In this document: piece after piece, positions 5,375 to 5,494 of the stretch
Position numbering within the stretch: position 1 is the first letter of the stretch
How the letters are laid out: every line of letters starts with the position of its first letter
Made by a program: the position numbers and the translations under genes
Source of the DNA: Frankiales bacterium
GTDB taxonomy: Bacteria; Actinomycetota; Actinomycetes; Mycobacteriales; SCTD01
Assembly: GCA_025965495.1 (NCBI GenBank)
Contig: JAOPWW010000249.1
Coordinates: forward strand, 1-5,494
Length of the DNA stretch: 5,494 nt
Direction: 5' to 3'
The notes under the pieces: model-generated
What the model was told of the DNA's origin: nothing
What the model saw: the letters and a program-made list of their open reading frames with translations, nothing else
The model's database searches: none

Positions 5375-5494
5375 CCCCCGTCGACCCGCCCGCGCTGCTG
5401 CCCGGCCTGCCGCCCGTCCTCGGCGCGCTGTCCCCCGCGCTGCACCGGCTAGCCGCGCTGCAGGGGCAGTGGCCGCCGCACGCCCCGCAGCAGC
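5371..5494 (+). CDS. cobT: Probable CobT (nicotinate-nucleotide:DMB phosphoribosyltransferase), N-terminal fragment
   Basis: An open frame of 41 codons runs off the window end. Its ATG overlaps the cobU stop as ATGA and has a strong ribosome binding site. The segment PPVLGALSPALHRLAALQG, followed by QWPPHAP, lines up without gaps after its LG with the CobT N-terminal pattern PPG-LGRLxxLxxWLAxxQGxxPP, although the usual upstream LTKPPG block is short or diverged. CobT joins nicotinate mononucleotide and 5,6-dimethylbenzimidazole to give alpha-ribazole 5'-phosphate, the partner of the AdoCbi-GDP made by CobU. Position in the operon supports the call. Catalytic residues lie beyond the window, so another cobalamin gene remains possible; cobS is unlikely because no membrane segment appears. 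Confidence 0.65.
   Translation, partial: MTPVDPPALLPGLPPVLGALSPALHRLAALQGQWPPHAPQQ

Noticed and set aside
1..5494. CRISPR array, tRNA or rRNA genes, phage or transposase genes
   Set aside because: No regularly spaced long repeats, no tRNA-like cloverleaf or rRNA segments, and no integrase or transposase motifs were seen on either strand.

Overview
The window is about 73% G+C by eye, with strong G/C preference at third codon positions, GTG/TTG start options and actinobacterial protein families (DUF222/13E12 HNH proteins, a PPA1498-like Tat phosphoesterase, an MBL-CobU fusion). It most likely comes from the chromosome of a high-GC actinomycete; the genus cannot be fixed from this sequence.

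Layout. 1-119: leader with a five-copy CGTCGG tract and, at 90-112, a near-perfect match to the mycobacterial RecA-independent DNA-damage promoter (PafBC-type, TGTCRGTG-N8-TAnnnT). 120-1535 (+): DUF222/13E12-family HNH protein whose HNH module has lost the usual zinc cysteines. 1531-1600: five tandem 14-bp repeats starting on its stop codon and placing TGA in all three forward frames. 1601-2044: gene-poor stretch with a doubtful small membrane ORF (ending at 1921), a 13-bp inverted repeat (1798-1810/1989-2001) and a nested hairpin that abuts the next start codon. 2045-3790 (+): Tat-exported calcineurin-like metallophosphoesterase. 3795-4001 (-): small conserved 68-aa protein, tail-to-tail with the phosphoesterase with a 4-base gap. 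4043-5374 (+): fusion of a PhnP-like metallo-beta-lactamase-fold hydrolase with CobU. 5371-5494 (+): start of a further gene, probably cobT, joined by an ATGA overlap and cut by the window edge.

How they work together. The right end is the start of a cobalamin nucleotide-loop assembly operon. CobU makes adenosylcobinamide-GDP and CobT makes alpha-ribazole phosphate. The fused hydrolase keeps a complete metal site and could supply a phosphatase or phosphodiesterase step, which is inference. The phosphoesterase acts outside the cytoplasm and has no evident link to cobalamin. The HNH gene looks like a separate, damage-inducible accessory unit. The most informative observation is its promoter: it explains the start codon choice (a leaderless transcript at ATG 120) and predicts induction by DNA damage.
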